A DNA stretch of 64,000 nt from Planctomycetaceae bacterium (GTDB lineage: Bacteria > Planctomycetota > Planctomycetia > Planctomycetales > Planctomycetaceae): the NCBI GenBank assembly GCA_020426325.1, contig JAGQQG010000015.1, forward strand, positions 1-64,000, written 5' to 3'. A program made the position numbers and the translations under genes. Under the pieces are notes generated by a model that had not been told where the DNA came from, made no database searches, and saw nothing but the letters and a program-made list of their open reading frames with translations. Position 1 is the stretch's first letter, and every line of letters begins with the position of its first letter. Below are positions 9,000 to 18,756 of the stretch, in pieces.

Positions 9000-10802
9000 A
9001 TGACCAAAAAAGTTACCTTCATGTGTACGGCCTTCCGGGACGGATTTCAGTCCGTTTACGGGGCACGGGTTTTCACCAAGGACTTCATCCCGGCCGTCGA
9101 GGCGGCTCGTGATGCTGGGATCTCGTATTTTGAGGCTGGGGGTGGAGCGCGGTATCAGTCATTGTACTTCTACTGCAACGAAGACGCCTTCGACATGATG
9201 GACCAGTTCAGGGCGGCGACCGGGCCGGAGGCGAACCTGCAGACGCTCGCGCGGGGCGTGAACGTCGTGGGTCTGGAGTCGCAGTCCTCGGACATCATCA
9301 ACCTGCATGCCAAGCTGTTCAAGAAGCACGGCATCACCACAATCCGCAACTTCGACGCCCTGAACGACGTGAACAATCTCGTCTACTCAGGGCGGTGCAT
9401 CGTTGACAACGGGTTGAAGCATCAGGTCTGCGTGACGCTCATGCAACTGCCGCCCGGGTGTGAAGGGGCACATGACGCTGACTTCTACGAGAAGACCCTG
9501 CGAGGAATCCTCGACGCGGAGATTCCATTCGATTCGGTCTGCTTCAAGGATGCATCCGGAACGTGCGTGCCGTCGACTGTGCATGAGACGATCAAACGGG
9601 CCCGCAAGATTCTCGGTAGCGACGCGTTTATTCATTACCACACGCATGAGACGGCCGGGATTAGTGTCTATGGAAACATCGCTGCTCTCGAGGCAGGGGC
9701 GGATGCGATCGACCTCTCGATGGCGCCGGCCTCCGGTGGGACATGCCAGCCGGACATCCTCGTGATGTGGCACGCCCTGAGAGGCAGCGAGTATGACCTG
9801 GGAATCGATCCGGACAAGATTCGTGAGGCGGAGGAGGTCTTCAAGGAGCAGATGGCCGATTACTTCCTCCCGCCGGAAGCGGTCGCCGTCGAGCCTCTCA
9901 TTCCATGGAGCCCCATGCCGGGCGGAGCACTAACAGCGAATACGCAGATGCTTCGCGATAACGGAATCATGGAGAAGTATCCGGACATGATCAAAGCGAT
10001 GCGGGAGGTCGTCGAGAAGGGCGGATTCGGCACGAGCGTCACTCCCGTCTCTCAGTTTTACTTCCAGCAGGCGTTTAACAATGTCATGTTCGGCCCTTGG
10101 GAAAAAATTGCCCCGCCCTACGGCAAGATGGTGCTCGGCTACTTCGGTAAGACGCCCGTTCCGCCGGATGCTGATGTCGTCAAACTGGCGAGCGAGCAAC
10201 TTGGGCTCGAACCCACAACGACGCCGCCGATCGAGATGAACGATGCCGACCCGAAGAAGGGCATCGAAGCGGCCCGTGCCATCTGTCGGGAAAACGGCTT
10301 CGAAGAAACAGAAGAAAACATCTTCATCGTCGCTGCCTGTCAGGACAAAGGTGTCAAGTTCCTGAAGGGCGAGGCAGAAATCGGGGTCCGCAAGATCGAC
10401 AAATCGGCACCACCAGAGCCGCGCCCGTCAGGAAGCGGCCCGGCCGCGTACGATGTCACCGTTAACGGCAAGAAGTACAATCTCCGTATCGATGGCAACA
10501 CGGCGACCGTGAACGGCAAGTCGTATTCCGTCGATTTGAGAGCCAGCAACGGAGATGGAGGAGGGGCTGCGGCCGTCGCAACGGCAGCTGCTCATGACAT
10601 CACCGCCCAGATGCCCGGTAAGGTGCACAAGATTCTCCTGCATCCCGGAAGTGCAGTCGCGGAAGGACAGGCGATTCTGGTGCTCGAAGCGATGAAAATG
10701 GAGGTGCCGGTGAACGCTACGGTCGCTGGGACAATCGCCTCGATCGATGTTACCGTCGGTGAGCAGATCGCCACCGGCCAGAAGCTGGCAAGTATCGGAT
10801 AA
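9000..10802 (+). CDS. oadA: Biotin-dependent decarboxylase/carboxyltransferase alpha subunit (oxaloacetate decarboxylase / PycB-like)
   Basis: The N-terminal carboxyltransferase TIM barrel shows FRDGFQSVYGARV (active-site Asp region), CFKDASG (lysine) and HYHTHETAG (metal ligands). A conserved helical domain follows. The C-terminus is a biotinyl domain with VLEAMKMEVPV, the Lys being biotinylated. The enzyme would move the carboxyl group of oxaloacetate or a related acid to biotin; the beta subunit then decarboxylates it with Na+ export. The Pro/Gly/Ala-rich linker (residues about 470-530) is usual. The exact substrate (oxaloacetate or another 2-oxo acid) cannot be told from sequence alone; the pairing with OadB/OadG favours oxaloacetate decarboxylase. 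Confidence 0.92.
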   Translation: MTKKVTFMCTAFRDGFQSVYGARVFTKDFIPAVEAARDAGISYFEAGGGARYQSLYFYCNEDAFDMMDQFRAATGPEANLQTLARGVNVVGLESQSSDIINLHAKLFKKHGITTIRNFDALNDVNNLVYSGRCIVDNGLKHQVCVTLMQLPPGCEGAHDADFYEKTLRGILDAEIPFDSVCFKDASGTCVPSTVHETIKRARKILGSDAFIHYHTHETAGISVYGNIAALEAGADAIDLSMAPASGGTCQPDILVMWHALRGSEYDLGIDPDKIREAEEVFKEQMADYFLPPEAVAVEPLIPWSPMPGGALTANTQMLRDNGIMEKYPDMIKAMREVVEKGGFGTSVTPVSQFYFQQAFNNVMFGPWEKIAPPYGKMVLGYFGKTPVPPDADVVKLASEQLGLEPTTTPPIEMNDADPKKGIEAARAICRENGFEETEENIFIVAACQDKGVKFLKGEAEIGVRKIDKSAPPEPRPSGSGPAAYDVTVNGKKYNLRIDGNTATVNGKSYSVDLRASNGDGGGAAAVATAAAHDITAQMPGKVHKILLHPGSAVAEGQAILVLEAMKMEVPVNATVAGTIASIDVTVGEQIATGQKLASIG

Positions 10803-10830
10803 ACAAGGGTTTTCAAACGGGAGTTCTGTC

Positions 10831-12018
10831 ATGTTGAGTCGATGTGCAGCAGAATTGATGGCATTGGTGATCCTGTGGAGCCCCCTGTTTGCCGGAGACA
10901 GTGACTCACCTACCTTCGAGCGTGTCCAAATCTCAGACGAGTACTTCGCTGAGGGTGCCGGGACCGGCGACTTCAATCATGACGGTCAGCAGGACGTCGT
11001 CTGCGGGCCGTTCTGGTGGGAGGGGCCGGACTTCGAGGTGAAACATCAGTTCTATGACGGTCATGCCTTTCCGAATGACAGCGGCTACTCCGACAACTTT
11101 TTCTCCTACGGGTATGACATCAACGGTGATGGCTGGTCGGACGTGCTTCGGCTCGGTTTTCCAGGCACGCCTGCGTACTGGTACGAAAACCCGCAGGGCA
11201 AAGACGGTAACTGGACACGGTACGAGGCGATCGCAGCCGTCGACAACGAGTCACCCGAGTTCACCGACATCAACGGCGACAACAGACCCGACATCATCTG
11301 TTCAATGGCAGGGCGGCTGGGTTATGCAACATTCGAACCCGAGGCTTCCACCTCCATGTGGACCTTTCACTCGATTTCAGATCCCGGCCCGTGGCAGCGT
11401 TTTACTCACGGGTTGGGCGTTGGCGATGTCAACGGCGATGGTCGTTCCGACATGCTGACGTCGACTGGATGGTACGAGCAGCCGGAGTCGCTCGACGACG
11501 ACCCGCTGTGGGAACCTCATCCCTACAACTTCTGCCCCGGTGGCTCACAGATGTTTGCCTACGACTTTGACGGGGACGGCGACAACGACGTGGTCACGAG
11601 CATGCAGGCCCATGCGTGGGGGCTGAGCTGGTTCGAGAACGTTGTGGGTGAGAATGGCACAATCGATTTTCAGCCGCATCTGATCATGGGCGAGAAGCCT
11701 GAAGAGAATGCGGATGGGATCGCTTTCTCACAACTGCACGCGCTGGCACTGCACGACATGGACGGTGACGGGTTGAAGGACCTTGTCACCGGCAAATGCT
11801 ACTGGGCCCACAATGGTCACGATCCCGGCGCCCGCGATCCGGCCGTGCTCTATGTGTTCCGGACAAGCCCTGGCAGCGATGCGGTCCAGTTCCCGGCGAT
11901 TGAAGTGGACGACGATTCGGGCGTCGGCCGACAGATTGTCATCACCGACGTTAACGACAACGGTCGACCTGATATCATCGTGGCCAACAAGAAGGGCGTG
12001 TTCGTCTTTCGCCAATGA
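10831..12018 (+). CDS. Secreted FG-GAP/VCBS repeat protein
   Basis: At least seven calcium-loop repeats of the form D-x-N/D-x-D-G-x-x-D are visible (for example [64 protein letters not shown]). This indicates a seven-bladed, integrin-alpha-like propeller. The N-terminal signal peptide ends near [10 protein letters not shown]. Such proteins are exported and may bind ligands or other proteins; no catalytic motif is seen. ATG 10831 fits the signal peptide. It follows the alpha subunit gene by 28 bp but is probably functionally unrelated. Confidence 0.88.
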   Translation: MLSRCAAELMALVILWSPLFAGDSDSPTFERVQISDEYFAEGAGTGDFNHDGQQDVVCGPFWWEGPDFEVKHQFYDGHAFPNDSGYSDNFFSYGYDINGDGWSDVLRLGFPGTPAYWYENPQGKDGNWTRYEAIAAVDNESPEFTDINGDNRPDIICSMAGRLGYATFEPEASTSMWTFHSISDPGPWQRFTHGLGVGDVNGDGRSDMLTSTGWYEQPESLDDDPLWEPHPYNFCPGGSQMFAYDFDGDGDNDVVTSMQAHAWGLSWFENVVGENGTIDFQPHLIMGEKPEENADGIAFSQLHALALHDMDGDGLKDLVTGKCYWAHNGHDPGARDPAVLYVFRTSPGSDAVQFPAIEVDDDSGVGRQIVITDVNDNGRPDIIVANKKGVFVFRQ

Positions 12019-12043
12019 TCGTTATTCTGCTTGCGTGCCTATC

Positions 12044-13609
12044 ATGACTGTTCGCACTCGTTTTGCGCCTTCGCCCACTGGTTACATGCACATAGGAGGC
12101 ATGCGGACCGCGTTGTTCAACTGGTTGTGGGCACGACACAACGAAGGGCAGTTCATCCTCCGGATTGACGACACCGATCAGGAGCGGAACATTGATGCGG
12201 CACTCGCACCCATTTTGCATGCGTTTCGCTGGCTCGGACTCGGCTGGGACGAAGGCCCTGAAGTCGGTGGGCCGCATGCTCCCTATTTTCAGTCAAAACG
12301 TGGTCACCTGTATCGACAGGCCGTCGAAACGCTGCTGTTCCGAGGTCAGGCCTATCGCGACTTCGATCCCCCCGAGCTGACACAGGCCGACCGCGAAGCC
12401 GCAGAGAAGGAGAAGCGACCCTTTCTCAATGTGCGACGGTCACTCGATCTTTCGGATGTCGAACGAGAGCAGTATCTGGCTGAGGGACGACCGCATGTGA
12501 TTCGATTCCTCGTGGACCGAAATGCCAGAATCTCGATCGAGGACCACATTCGTGGACACGTCGAGTGGGACTGCGGTCTGATCGCGGATCCGGTCATCTG
12601 TCGGGGAGACGGCTCTCCCTTATACAACTTTGCGACCGTCGTGGATGATGCGCAGCTGGAGATCACGCATGTCATCCGGGCAGAAGAGCATCTGACCAAT
12701 ACGTCCGTGCAGGCGATGCTGTTTGATGCGCTGGGATACGCCCGGCCTGAGTTTGCGCACATCCCGTTTGTGGCCGCACCCGGATCGAAAGAAAAACTGT
12801 CCAAGCGTGCGAAGAAGCTGGAGAAGTACCGTAAGAACCCACAGTTTCAAAAGCTGTTTGAGATTGCAGACGACGTGCTGCCCAAGATCGGGTTGCAACC
12901 GGGCGAATCAATGAATCCGGTGATGGTGTCCTACTACGAGGCAGTCGGTTTCCTGCCGGAAGCAATCCTCAACGGGCTGTCTCGTCTTGGCTGGTCTTAT
13001 GACGACAAGACCGAGAACATGTCGCTTGATTTTGTCACCGAACACTTCACGCTCGAGCGAGTCGTGAGGGGGCCCGCCGGTCTCGACCCGGACAAACTAC
13101 TCTCATATCAGGAACACTGGATGGCGCAGCGATCGACAGAAGAACGGGTCGATGGGTGCCTGCCGTTTCTGGTCAAAGCAAAGTACATCGGCAACCCCAT
13201 TGAGGCATCCGACGTCCGCTATGTGACTCATCTGATCCAGGCACTTGGAGAACGGCTGAAGCTCTTCAGCGACATTCTGCAGTACGACGAGTACTTTGTC
13301 AGTGATGCGGATCTGACATTCGACGAGAAGGCCTTCGACAAACGACTGCGAAAGCCGGAAGAGGCCGGGACGCTGCTGCGCGACTTCCGAGAGGAACTGG
13401 CCTCAGCGGAGTCCTTCGATGCGGAGTCGCTGGAGGCGCTGTTGCATCACTGGGTCGATCAGCAGGAAATCAAAATCGCTCAGGTCATTCATGCTCTGCG
13501 CGTCGCAACGACCGGCAAACCGGCGGGACCGGGCATGTTCGACTGTCTCGCGCTGCTTGGCAAGGACCGATGTCTGGCACGGATCGACCGGGCGCTGGAG
13601 TTGATCTAA
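12044..13609 (+). CDS. gltX: Glutamyl-tRNA synthetase
   Basis: Class I aminoacyl-tRNA synthetase that charges tRNA-Glu in the cytoplasm. The HIGH-type motif is in [21 protein letters not shown] and the KMSKS-type motif is [23 protein letters not shown] and [12 protein letters not shown] are standard active-site segments. 521 residues is slightly long because of an insertion after the KLSKR loop ([14 protein letters not shown]), which I believe is usual in planctomycetes. The frame is open upstream, but ATG 12044 starts directly at the conserved [13 protein letters not shown]. Confidence 0.97.
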   Translation: MTVRTRFAPSPTGYMHIGGMRTALFNWLWARHNEGQFILRIDDTDQERNIDAALAPILHAFRWLGLGWDEGPEVGGPHAPYFQSKRGHLYRQAVETLLFRGQAYRDFDPPELTQADREAAEKEKRPFLNVRRSLDLSDVEREQYLAEGRPHVIRFLVDRNARISIEDHIRGHVEWDCGLIADPVICRGDGSPLYNFATVVDDAQLEITHVIRAEEHLTNTSVQAMLFDALGYARPEFAHIPFVAAPGSKEKLSKRAKKLEKYRKNPQFQKLFEIADDVLPKIGLQPGESMNPVMVSYYEAVGFLPEAILNGLSRLGWSYDDKTENMSLDFVTEHFTLERVVRGPAGLDPDKLLSYQEHWMAQRSTEERVDGCLPFLVKAKYIGNPIEASDVRYVTHLIQALGERLKLFSDILQYDEYFVSDADLTFDEKAFDKRLRKPEEAGTLLRDFREELASAESFDAESLEALLHHWVDQQEIKIAQVIHALRVATTGKPAGPGMFDCLALLGKDRCLARIDRALELI

Positions 13610-13632
13610 CTCCAGAACTTCAACCGATCGAT

Positions 13633-13830
13633 TCAGTTTCCGCCGGAGAGGCGCTGCATGCGGGCGCGTCGCTCGGCACGGCGACGTGCACGGCGGGCGA
13701 TGTCGCTCGGCTTTTCGTAATACTCGCGTCGGCGCATTTCTTTCTTGATGCCGCTGTGTTCAACCGCCTTGCGAAACCGTCGAACTGCGTCTGCGATAGA
13801 CTCATTCTCACGTAACCGAAGCTTAACCAC
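13633..13830 (-). CDS. rpsU: 30S ribosomal protein S21
   Basis: 65 residues beginning [19 protein letters not shown] and continuing with [25 protein letters not shown], the standard S21 pattern: a conserved N-terminus and a very basic C-terminal helix. It binds the small subunit near the anti-Shine-Dalgarno region. It is convergent with gltX, with 23 bp between the stops. Confidence 0.97.
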   Translation of the reverse strand: MVKLRLRENESIADAVRRFRKAVEHSGIKKEMRRREYYEKPSDIARRARRRAERRARMQRLSGGN

Positions 13831-14019
13831 GCATGTCTCCAGGAGAGAAAAGATTCTTGCTGAGTCACCCCAGTATCAGACTTTGGTCCGCTGAGGAATC
13901 GAGCAGGATAGACGAAAATACCCCAAAACGCAAAGCGAGACTCGTGAAATGTCATGTCGAACGGTCGGTTCCGGACAATCTGGACCAGAATTCGGTACTC
14001 GGCCCCCCTGCCCTGGGAG

Positions 14020-15204
14020 TCATCTGTCGTGTCTGATGAGTTGAGGGAGGGGAGGCCCGGATCGAGGCACAGCGGCGTGATAGTCATGCCCCAGCAGGCT
14101 GGCGATACTCGCCGCAATCTGAGACTGCGTCACGGTTTCGCTCTCGGAATGGCCTGGAGGAGTCTCCGGCCCCATCACGGCGATCCAGATGGCCTGCGAG
14201 CCGGGAATCTCGTCGCTGTGACTCTTCCAGTCCTCGCGAGTATCCCCCCGGCCGTGATCGGTGGTCAGCACGAGCGATGTTTTCCCCGCATATTCGGGCA
14301 TCTTCTGCATGGTCTTCCAGAGTCGGGCGATGTACTGATCGGTTCGCCGGGCTGCATCGAGGTACAGGTCGTACCGGCCAGCATGCGCCCAGTCATCCGT
14401 CTCGCCAAAAGCGACGTACAGAACGCGGGGCTTCTCATACTCGATGCACGCGAGAGCCCCTCGGAAGGTGAAGTAGTCGTAGCGGACGTTTTCCCAGTAA
14501 TGCGGGAGTTGGTCCGCCGTATGGTCAAGGGCCTTGAGGACGGTCGGCCCACCGTCGTACGCCAGAGGTTGCCAACCGGCGTTTACGGGGATGCCGCTGC
14601 GTTCGCTGTTGATGATGTACGGGAAAACGTCCCATGAGCAGAATGCACGAATCCGATTGTTGAAGCCGGGCAACTGGTGCAACCATTCGAGCACGGTGAC
14701 ATGCGGATTGGGGTTCTTGTCGTTCGAGTCGATCGAGGGGTCGGCGATGCCGGTCAGGATTTCGTTGTAACCCGGGTACGAGAACATGTGCGGATTCTCG
14801 ACCCGTGCGATGGAATCGTGTTCCGGGTTTCCATACACGCGGCCCTGCTTTGCGATCGTGCTCCAGAAGAAGGGCATCAGCGCGTTGCATCGCCGATGCT
14901 GCGTATCTCGCAAGAACCGCTGCTTGAGTGCATCAATGTCCTTTACGCCGCCGAACTCCTTATCCATGTAGGACTCATCAGCACCTCCAAAAACCTCCTG
15001 CCAGCGGAGTCCGTCGATGGTGACGAGCAGGACGTTTTCCGTCTGCCGCTTAACAGGATTTGAATTTGTGTCGGGTTCATCACTCATTCCACGTGCTGGC
15101 GTCCAGAGCAGCACGGCGGTTAGAGTGAGCAAGCAAATGTTGCGTCGAGATGACCGGAGTACAGCGGTGACTTGTGATCCGAGCCAGGTTGAAGAGGGCT
15201 TCAA
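14020..15204 (-). CDS. Secreted alkaline-phosphatase-superfamily enzyme (phosphodiesterase/phosphopentomutase-type fold)
   Basis: The start of the mature part, NVLLVTIDGLRWQEVFGGAD, carries the first metal Asp and nucleophile region of the alkaline-phosphatase/sulfatase superfamily. Late ligands follow in YVAFGETDDWAHAGRYDLY and LVLTTDHGRGD (Asp-His). The overall pattern resembles the nucleotide pyrophosphatase/phosphodiesterase branch, not sulfatases; no C/S-x-P-x-R is seen. An N-terminal membrane/signal segment (LLTLTAVLLWTPARG) exports it. I prefer TTG 15204, which has AAGGAG about 7 nt upstream; the longer frame to 15246 would overlap the divergent gene's ribosome-binding region. Substrate unknown. 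Confidence 0.8.
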   Translation of the reverse strand: MKPSSTWLGSQVTAVLRSSRRNICLLTLTAVLLWTPARGMSDEPDTNSNPVKRQTENVLLVTIDGLRWQEVFGGADESYMDKEFGGVKDIDALKQRFLRDTQHRRCNALMPFFWSTIAKQGRVYGNPEHDSIARVENPHMFSYPGYNEILTGIADPSIDSNDKNPNPHVTVLEWLHQLPGFNNRIRAFCSWDVFPYIINSERSGIPVNAGWQPLAYDGGPTVLKALDHTADQLPHYWENVRYDYFTFRGALACIEYEKPRVLYVAFGETDDWAHAGRYDLYLDAARRTDQYIARLWKTMQKMPEYAGKTSLVLTTDHGRGDTREDWKSHSDEIPGSQAIWIAVMGPETPPGHSESETVTQSQIAASIASLLGHDYHAAVPRSGPPLPQLIRHDR

Positions 15205-15249
15205 AAGAGACACTCCTTGAATTCTCACTGAATGTGTTGGGAGCAAAGC

Positions 15250-16065
15250 ATGAGAGATAATCTGATGGTCGTCGGCTGGTTCTTCATTCTACTGCTCGCC
15301 AGTCAACCGTTACACGCGGAGGAGGTGACGCCCCTGCGGCAAGCCCATGCTCACAATGATTACCACCATAGCATGCCATTGCATGATGCGCTCGAATGCG
15401 GCTTCACGAGCGTGGAAGCTGACATCTATCTAGTCGACGGCGACCTACTGGTCGGACATGCCCGTTCCGAGTTGCAGCCCGAACGCACTCTGCAGAGGCT
15501 CTATCTCGACCCCTTACGGGAACGACTTCGAGAGCATAATGGCCATGTCTATCACTCCGACGAGCAGTTCAAATTACTGATCGACATCAAGTCGCGGGGA
15601 GCAGAGACGTACGAGGTTTTGGACAGCGTCCTGGCCGAGTATGCGGACATGTTCACCCGGACCGAGCATGGCACGGTCTCGCAGGGACCGATCCTCGCCG
15701 TCGTCTCCGGCAACCGGGACCGTCGTGTGATTGATGTCGACAGCACACGGTTCGTCGGCGTCGACGGACGTTTATCCGACCTCGGGAGCAAGCATTCGCC
15801 CGATCTGCTTCCCTGGATCAGTGACCGCTGGGGCGCCCACTTCAAATGGGATGGTACTGGTGAGATCCCTGATGACGAGCGTCAGAAATTGGCGGACATT
15901 GTGGAACAGGCTCATCGGGAGGGGCGAGCCGTTCGCTTCTGGGCAACTCCCGAAACCAGGGCGATGTGGAAAGTCCTCGCGGACGCAAAGGTCGACATGA
16001 TTAACACCGACGACCTCACCGGGCTACGCGACTTTCTGACGGAGAATCAATCAGGTGTCGAGTGA
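15250..16065 (+). CDS. Secreted AIM6/PI-PLC-like phosphodiesterase
   Basis: The mature part begins with QAHAHNDYHHSMPLHDAL, then SVEADIYLVDGDLLVGH, and later LLIDIKS. These place catalytic-type His, Glu and Asp as in the PI-PLC-like/glycerophosphodiester phosphodiesterase TIM-barrel superfamily, specifically the AIM6-like branch. The end (VRFWATPETRAMWKVL, then MINTDDLTGLRDFL) fits the last barrel strands. The N-terminus is a signal peptide (GWFFILLLASQPLHAEE). Its gene is divergent from the phosphatase-superfamily gene with about 45 bp between the chosen starts. Substrate unknown. Confidence 0.8.
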   Translation: MRDNLMVVGWFFILLLASQPLHAEEVTPLRQAHAHNDYHHSMPLHDALECGFTSVEADIYLVDGDLLVGHARSELQPERTLQRLYLDPLRERLREHNGHVYHSDEQFKLLIDIKSRGAETYEVLDSVLAEYADMFTRTEHGTVSQGPILAVVSGNRDRRVIDVDSTRFVGVDGRLSDLGSKHSPDLLPWISDRWGAHFKWDGTGEIPDDERQKLADIVEQAHREGRAVRFWATPETRAMWKVLADAKVDMINTDDLTGLRDFLTENQSGVE

Positions 16066-16188
16066 TCAGTTCAACAAGCCGGGCGTCTGGATCGAAGGTT
16101 CTCTTCCGGGAATGTCAGCAGCCCCGAGTTACTGTTCGCTCCAGTTGAGACCACCCATGCCAGATTCATCTCGACTCGACTTGACGAT

Positions 16189-16258
16189 CATGTGTACACA
16201 TGTTAACTTAACGCTCCCTCGGGAGAAGACTCGGAGTATATGAACTCGTTCATGAACG
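16189..16258. promoter_or_regulatory. Cluster of palindromes upstream of the CsrA-like gene
   Basis: Three close dyads lie between the AIM6-like gene and the CsrA-like gene: CATGTGTACACATG (16189-16202, perfect), CTCCC-TC-GGGAG (16214-16225) and CGTTCATGAACG (16247-16258, perfect). They could be operators or RNA hairpins in the 5' UTR. The third lies inside the small open frame described next. Function is inferred only from position. Confidence 0.35.
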
Positions 16259-16323
16259 CCGTTTCTCGTACCAATCTCTTCAGGATTGTGGGCCGATTCG
16301 CCAGACAAGGAGGTACTGAGTGA
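16240..16323 (+). CDS. Possible 27-residue leader peptide coupled to the CsrA-like gene
   Basis: ATG 16240 is preceded by CGGAG. The frame runs 27 codons (begins MNSFMNAVSRTNLF, ends RFARQGGTE), and its TGA (16321-16323) overlaps the GTG start (16320-16322) of the CsrA-like gene. Its last codons contain that gene's strong AAGGAGG. The arrangement fits translational coupling, but an open frame this short could be chance. Confidence 0.35.
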   Translation: MNSFMNAVSRTNLFRIVGRFARQGGTE

Positions 16324-16520
16324 TCATTCTTGAACGTCGTGCTAACGAAGACGTTGTTCTCGATGAACAATCAACAGTGACGGTGATCAGCCTGTCTACT
16401 GACCGCGTGAAGCTCCGGTTGAAAGTCCCGTCAAACGTCAGTATCCAGCGCTGTGAGTTCCCCGAGACACTCGATTGCGAAGCCGTGCTGGTATCGAGTG
16501 GCGATACAGTTCTTCCTTGA
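16320..16520 (+). CDS. Divergent CsrA-family RNA-binding regulator
   Basis: 66 residues starting MIILERRANEDVVLDEQ, then VTVISLSTDRVKLRLKVPSNVSIQR. This keeps the CsrA strand pattern (M-[IL]-x-L-x-R-[RK], E-x-[IV], V-x-V, R-V-[KR]-[LI], P-x-x-V-x-[IV]-x-R). CsrA dimers bind GGA motifs in mRNA leaders to block or promote translation. The arginine equivalent to R44 (SIQRCEF) is kept, but the usual acidic residue after it is Cys, and the C-terminal tail is unlike typical CsrA. The GTG start has AAGGAGG 6 nt upstream. A more canonical CsrA lies at 41250-41477. Confidence 0.75.
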   Translation: MIILERRANEDVVLDEQSTVTVISLSTDRVKLRLKVPSNVSIQRCEFPETLDCEAVLVSSGDTVLP

Positions 16521-16708
16521 ATCAAGAGGCGATCTTCTTCAAGGAATGATCTTTGCCAAGCGATATCTCCACCATGGTCCTTGAGGTCATGCCGCTATCA
16601 TTTTGTGTTGCGGACGCTTTTGGTTGACCTGCCCCCTTCGGGACAGCAGACTGGTGCTTCGATTACTGTCGCTGTTCCAGATCTCACTCCAACGCCAGGT
16701 TGCTATTG

Positions 16709-17461
16709 ATGAATCCGTACATCGCGGAATTGATCGGGACGACGATCCTGGTCTTGCTTGGGAACGGTGTTGTCGCCAACGTCGTCCTCGCTAACACCAA
16801 GGGACACGATTCCGGTTGGGTCGTGATCACTCTCGGCTGGGGATTTGCCGTCTATACGGCTGTCTTGTGCGTGGCTGAATACAGCGGGGCGCACATTAAT
16901 CCGGCCGTCACAATTTCGCTGGCCGTTGCACGCCTGTTTGCATGGAATCTAGTTCCGGGGTATCTCGCTGCTCAAATGGCAGGCGGTATCCTGGGTGGAA
17001 CGCTGGTGTATCTTGTTTACCGTGTACATTATGCCGCCACGGAGAATCCAGATTCCAAACTGGCAACCTTCTGCACATCTCCTGCCATTCGCGGAGTCGC
17101 AGACAACCTGTTCAGTGAAGCTGTAGGGACGTTTGTGCTGGTTTTTGCAGTGCTGTTGACCAGCAACCCAACGTTTCAAATCAGCACGGCAGGAAGCACC
17201 GAACCGGTCGAGGTTGGTCTGGGGTCAATTGGTGCGTTGAGAGTTGGATTCGTTGTGCTCACGATCGGACTGTGCCTGGGAGGGACGACCGGATATGCCA
17301 TCAACCCGGCCCGCGATCTGGGCCCTCGCATCGCTCATGCCTTGCTCCCGATTCCCGGAAAAAGAGACAGCGACTGGTCGTATGCGTGGATTCCTGTTGT
17401 CGGTCCTCTCATCGGAGGGATCGCAGCAGCATTCGCTTTCATGGCAATCCCTGCTCCTTGA
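16709..17461 (+). CDS. Aquaporin / glycerol facilitator (MIP family)
   Basis: Six membrane helices with both half-helix signatures, HINPAVTISLAVA and YAINPARDLGPRIAHA. The Asp after the second NPAR (NPARD) is the marker of aquaglyceroporins (GlpF-like), so glycerol or a similar small polyol is more likely than water alone. About 250 residues is normal. TTG 16700 is possible, but ATG 16709 begins directly at the conserved MNPYIAELIGT. No glycerol kinase or dehydrogenase gene is adjacent, so the physiological substrate stays open. Confidence 0.93.
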   Translation: MNPYIAELIGTTILVLLGNGVVANVVLANTKGHDSGWVVITLGWGFAVYTAVLCVAEYSGAHINPAVTISLAVARLFAWNLVPGYLAAQMAGGILGGTLVYLVYRVHYAATENPDSKLATFCTSPAIRGVADNLFSEAVGTFVLVFAVLLTSNPTFQISTAGSTEPVEVGLGSIGALRVGFVVLTIGLCLGGTTGYAINPARDLGPRIAHALLPIPGKRDSDWSYAWIPVVGPLIGGIAAAFAFMAIPAP

Positions 17462-17555
17462 TTCCCTCTCCATCAGGTCGCGCTACCAAGTCACGGGCGA
17501 TAGAACCGGCTCATCATTCCTTGCAGTCCTCACTCACCCCGAGGCCTTTGCAGCT

Positions 17556-18677
17556 TTATTGGAACTCACTTGGAGAATCCGCCACCGTGGATTTGACAAG
17601 CAGTTCAAACGCTCGATTACCATCTTCCCGGTTTTGGTGAAGTTCTCGGTCAGTGATCCAGCTGACGATGATCTCTTGTGTGGGGAATACGGCCATGCCT
17701 TCGCGCCCCCCGTGACCGAAACAAGCGTAGAAGTCGGTTGGGACGTCAGCGAACCAGAGGTTGCCGTCTCGGGCAGTCCGGTTGAGCCACCACATCCAGC
17801 TGTATCCTCCGTTGTGATCACACTGATTGCCGCGGCCACCAATCGTTCGCAAGGGAAAAACGGTATCCGACTTTTCCCCGTGTGTACGAGCAATGCTGAG
17901 CGGTAGTGGATCGGAGATGGCCATTCTGGCGAGATCCTCACGGAGGACCTGCTTGCCGTTCCATCGTCCTTGATGCATGAATAAAAGGCCGAATCGACAG
18001 AAATCTCGAGCAGAAACCTGAAATCGACCCGTATGGTGTTGCAGAATGTTCCGAGTGCCATCCTGAAACTGAAGCGGTTCGCTGAGGAGAGGTCCGATCA
18101 CCTGCTTCTCAGCCTCTTCCCACGGAATGCCATAAACCTTGTTGATGAGCGTGTCCCAGAAAAAGCCCATCGTACCGTCGTTGTAATCGAAGGTCGTTCC
18201 CGGCGACTCGGTATACCCCAGGCAACCCACCTGAAATCCGAGATGCCGAAACGTCAGCTGCAGGTCGGGATGATCCGGAGAGTCCTTGAACGCGGGTAAT
18301 TCGTTCCAATAGTTGGAGACCGGCTCGTCGAAGTCATGGAGCTTTCCGCTGGCAACGGCCTGTAACATCAGGTAGCTGTAAAACGGCTTGATTGCTGAAG
18401 CAATATCGTGTGGGCGATCGTAGTCACCCCAGCTGTCAACGAGATAACCGTGCCGCACGACACAGCCACGACCGCCCACGAACTCACGAAACTCTTCGAG
18501 TTTTCCAGCATCCAGACCCACCTCTTCGGGAGACCGACTTTGCCATTCTTTCCTGGGAAAGGCCGATTCTCTCGAGGAGTGCTCCTCTGACATCACGGGT
18601 GTTCGAATTCCGACGAGCGTGAATCCAAGAACAAGCGAGAACAACCACCATCGGATTCCGGAAGAAGAGCTCACCAT
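17556..18677 (-). CDS. Secreted serine hydrolase, class C beta-lactamase fold
   Basis: The penicillin-binding/beta-lactamase fold is indicated by the S-x-x-K pair in DIASAIKPFYSYL, a Y-x-N-type motif in FDYNDGTMGFF, and the C-terminal GHGGREGMAVFP, which stands for the K/H-T/G-G box. EEVGLDAGKLEEFREFV is the usual start of this esterase-like family. A signal peptide or anchor (WWLFSLVLGFTLVG) precedes it. These proteins are usually esterases, D-aminopeptidases or transpeptidase relatives; nothing points to drug resistance. It is convergent with the aquaglyceroporin gene (about 95 bp between ends). Confidence 0.85.
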   Translation of the reverse strand: MVSSSSGIRWWLFSLVLGFTLVGIRTPVMSEEHSSRESAFPRKEWQSRSPEEVGLDAGKLEEFREFVGGRGCVVRHGYLVDSWGDYDRPHDIASAIKPFYSYLMLQAVASGKLHDFDEPVSNYWNELPAFKDSPDHPDLQLTFRHLGFQVGCLGYTESPGTTFDYNDGTMGFFWDTLINKVYGIPWEEAEKQVIGPLLSEPLQFQDGTRNILQHHTGRFQVSARDFCRFGLLFMHQGRWNGKQVLREDLARMAISDPLPLSIARTHGEKSDTVFPLRTIGGRGNQCDHNGGYSWMWWLNRTARDGNLWFADVPTDFYACFGHGGREGMAVFPTQEIIVSWITDRELHQNREDGNRAFELLVKSTVADSPSEFQ

Positions 18678-18756
18678 GGGAATGACTTTACTGACTATTC
18701 AGAGACAGAGTTTGTTGAGAGGCAGGTTCTGGACTAGAGGTAGCGAAAAAAAATCA

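Noticed and set aside
11783-12043. Upstream extension of gltX
   Set aside because: It overlaps the FG-GAP gene in another frame; conservation starts at [16 protein letters not shown] 12044.
17556-18677. Serine hydrolase as an antibiotic-resistance beta-lactamase
   Set aside because: The fold and S-x-x-K motif fit, but the esterase/peptidase-like branch and lack of resistance context do not support that role.
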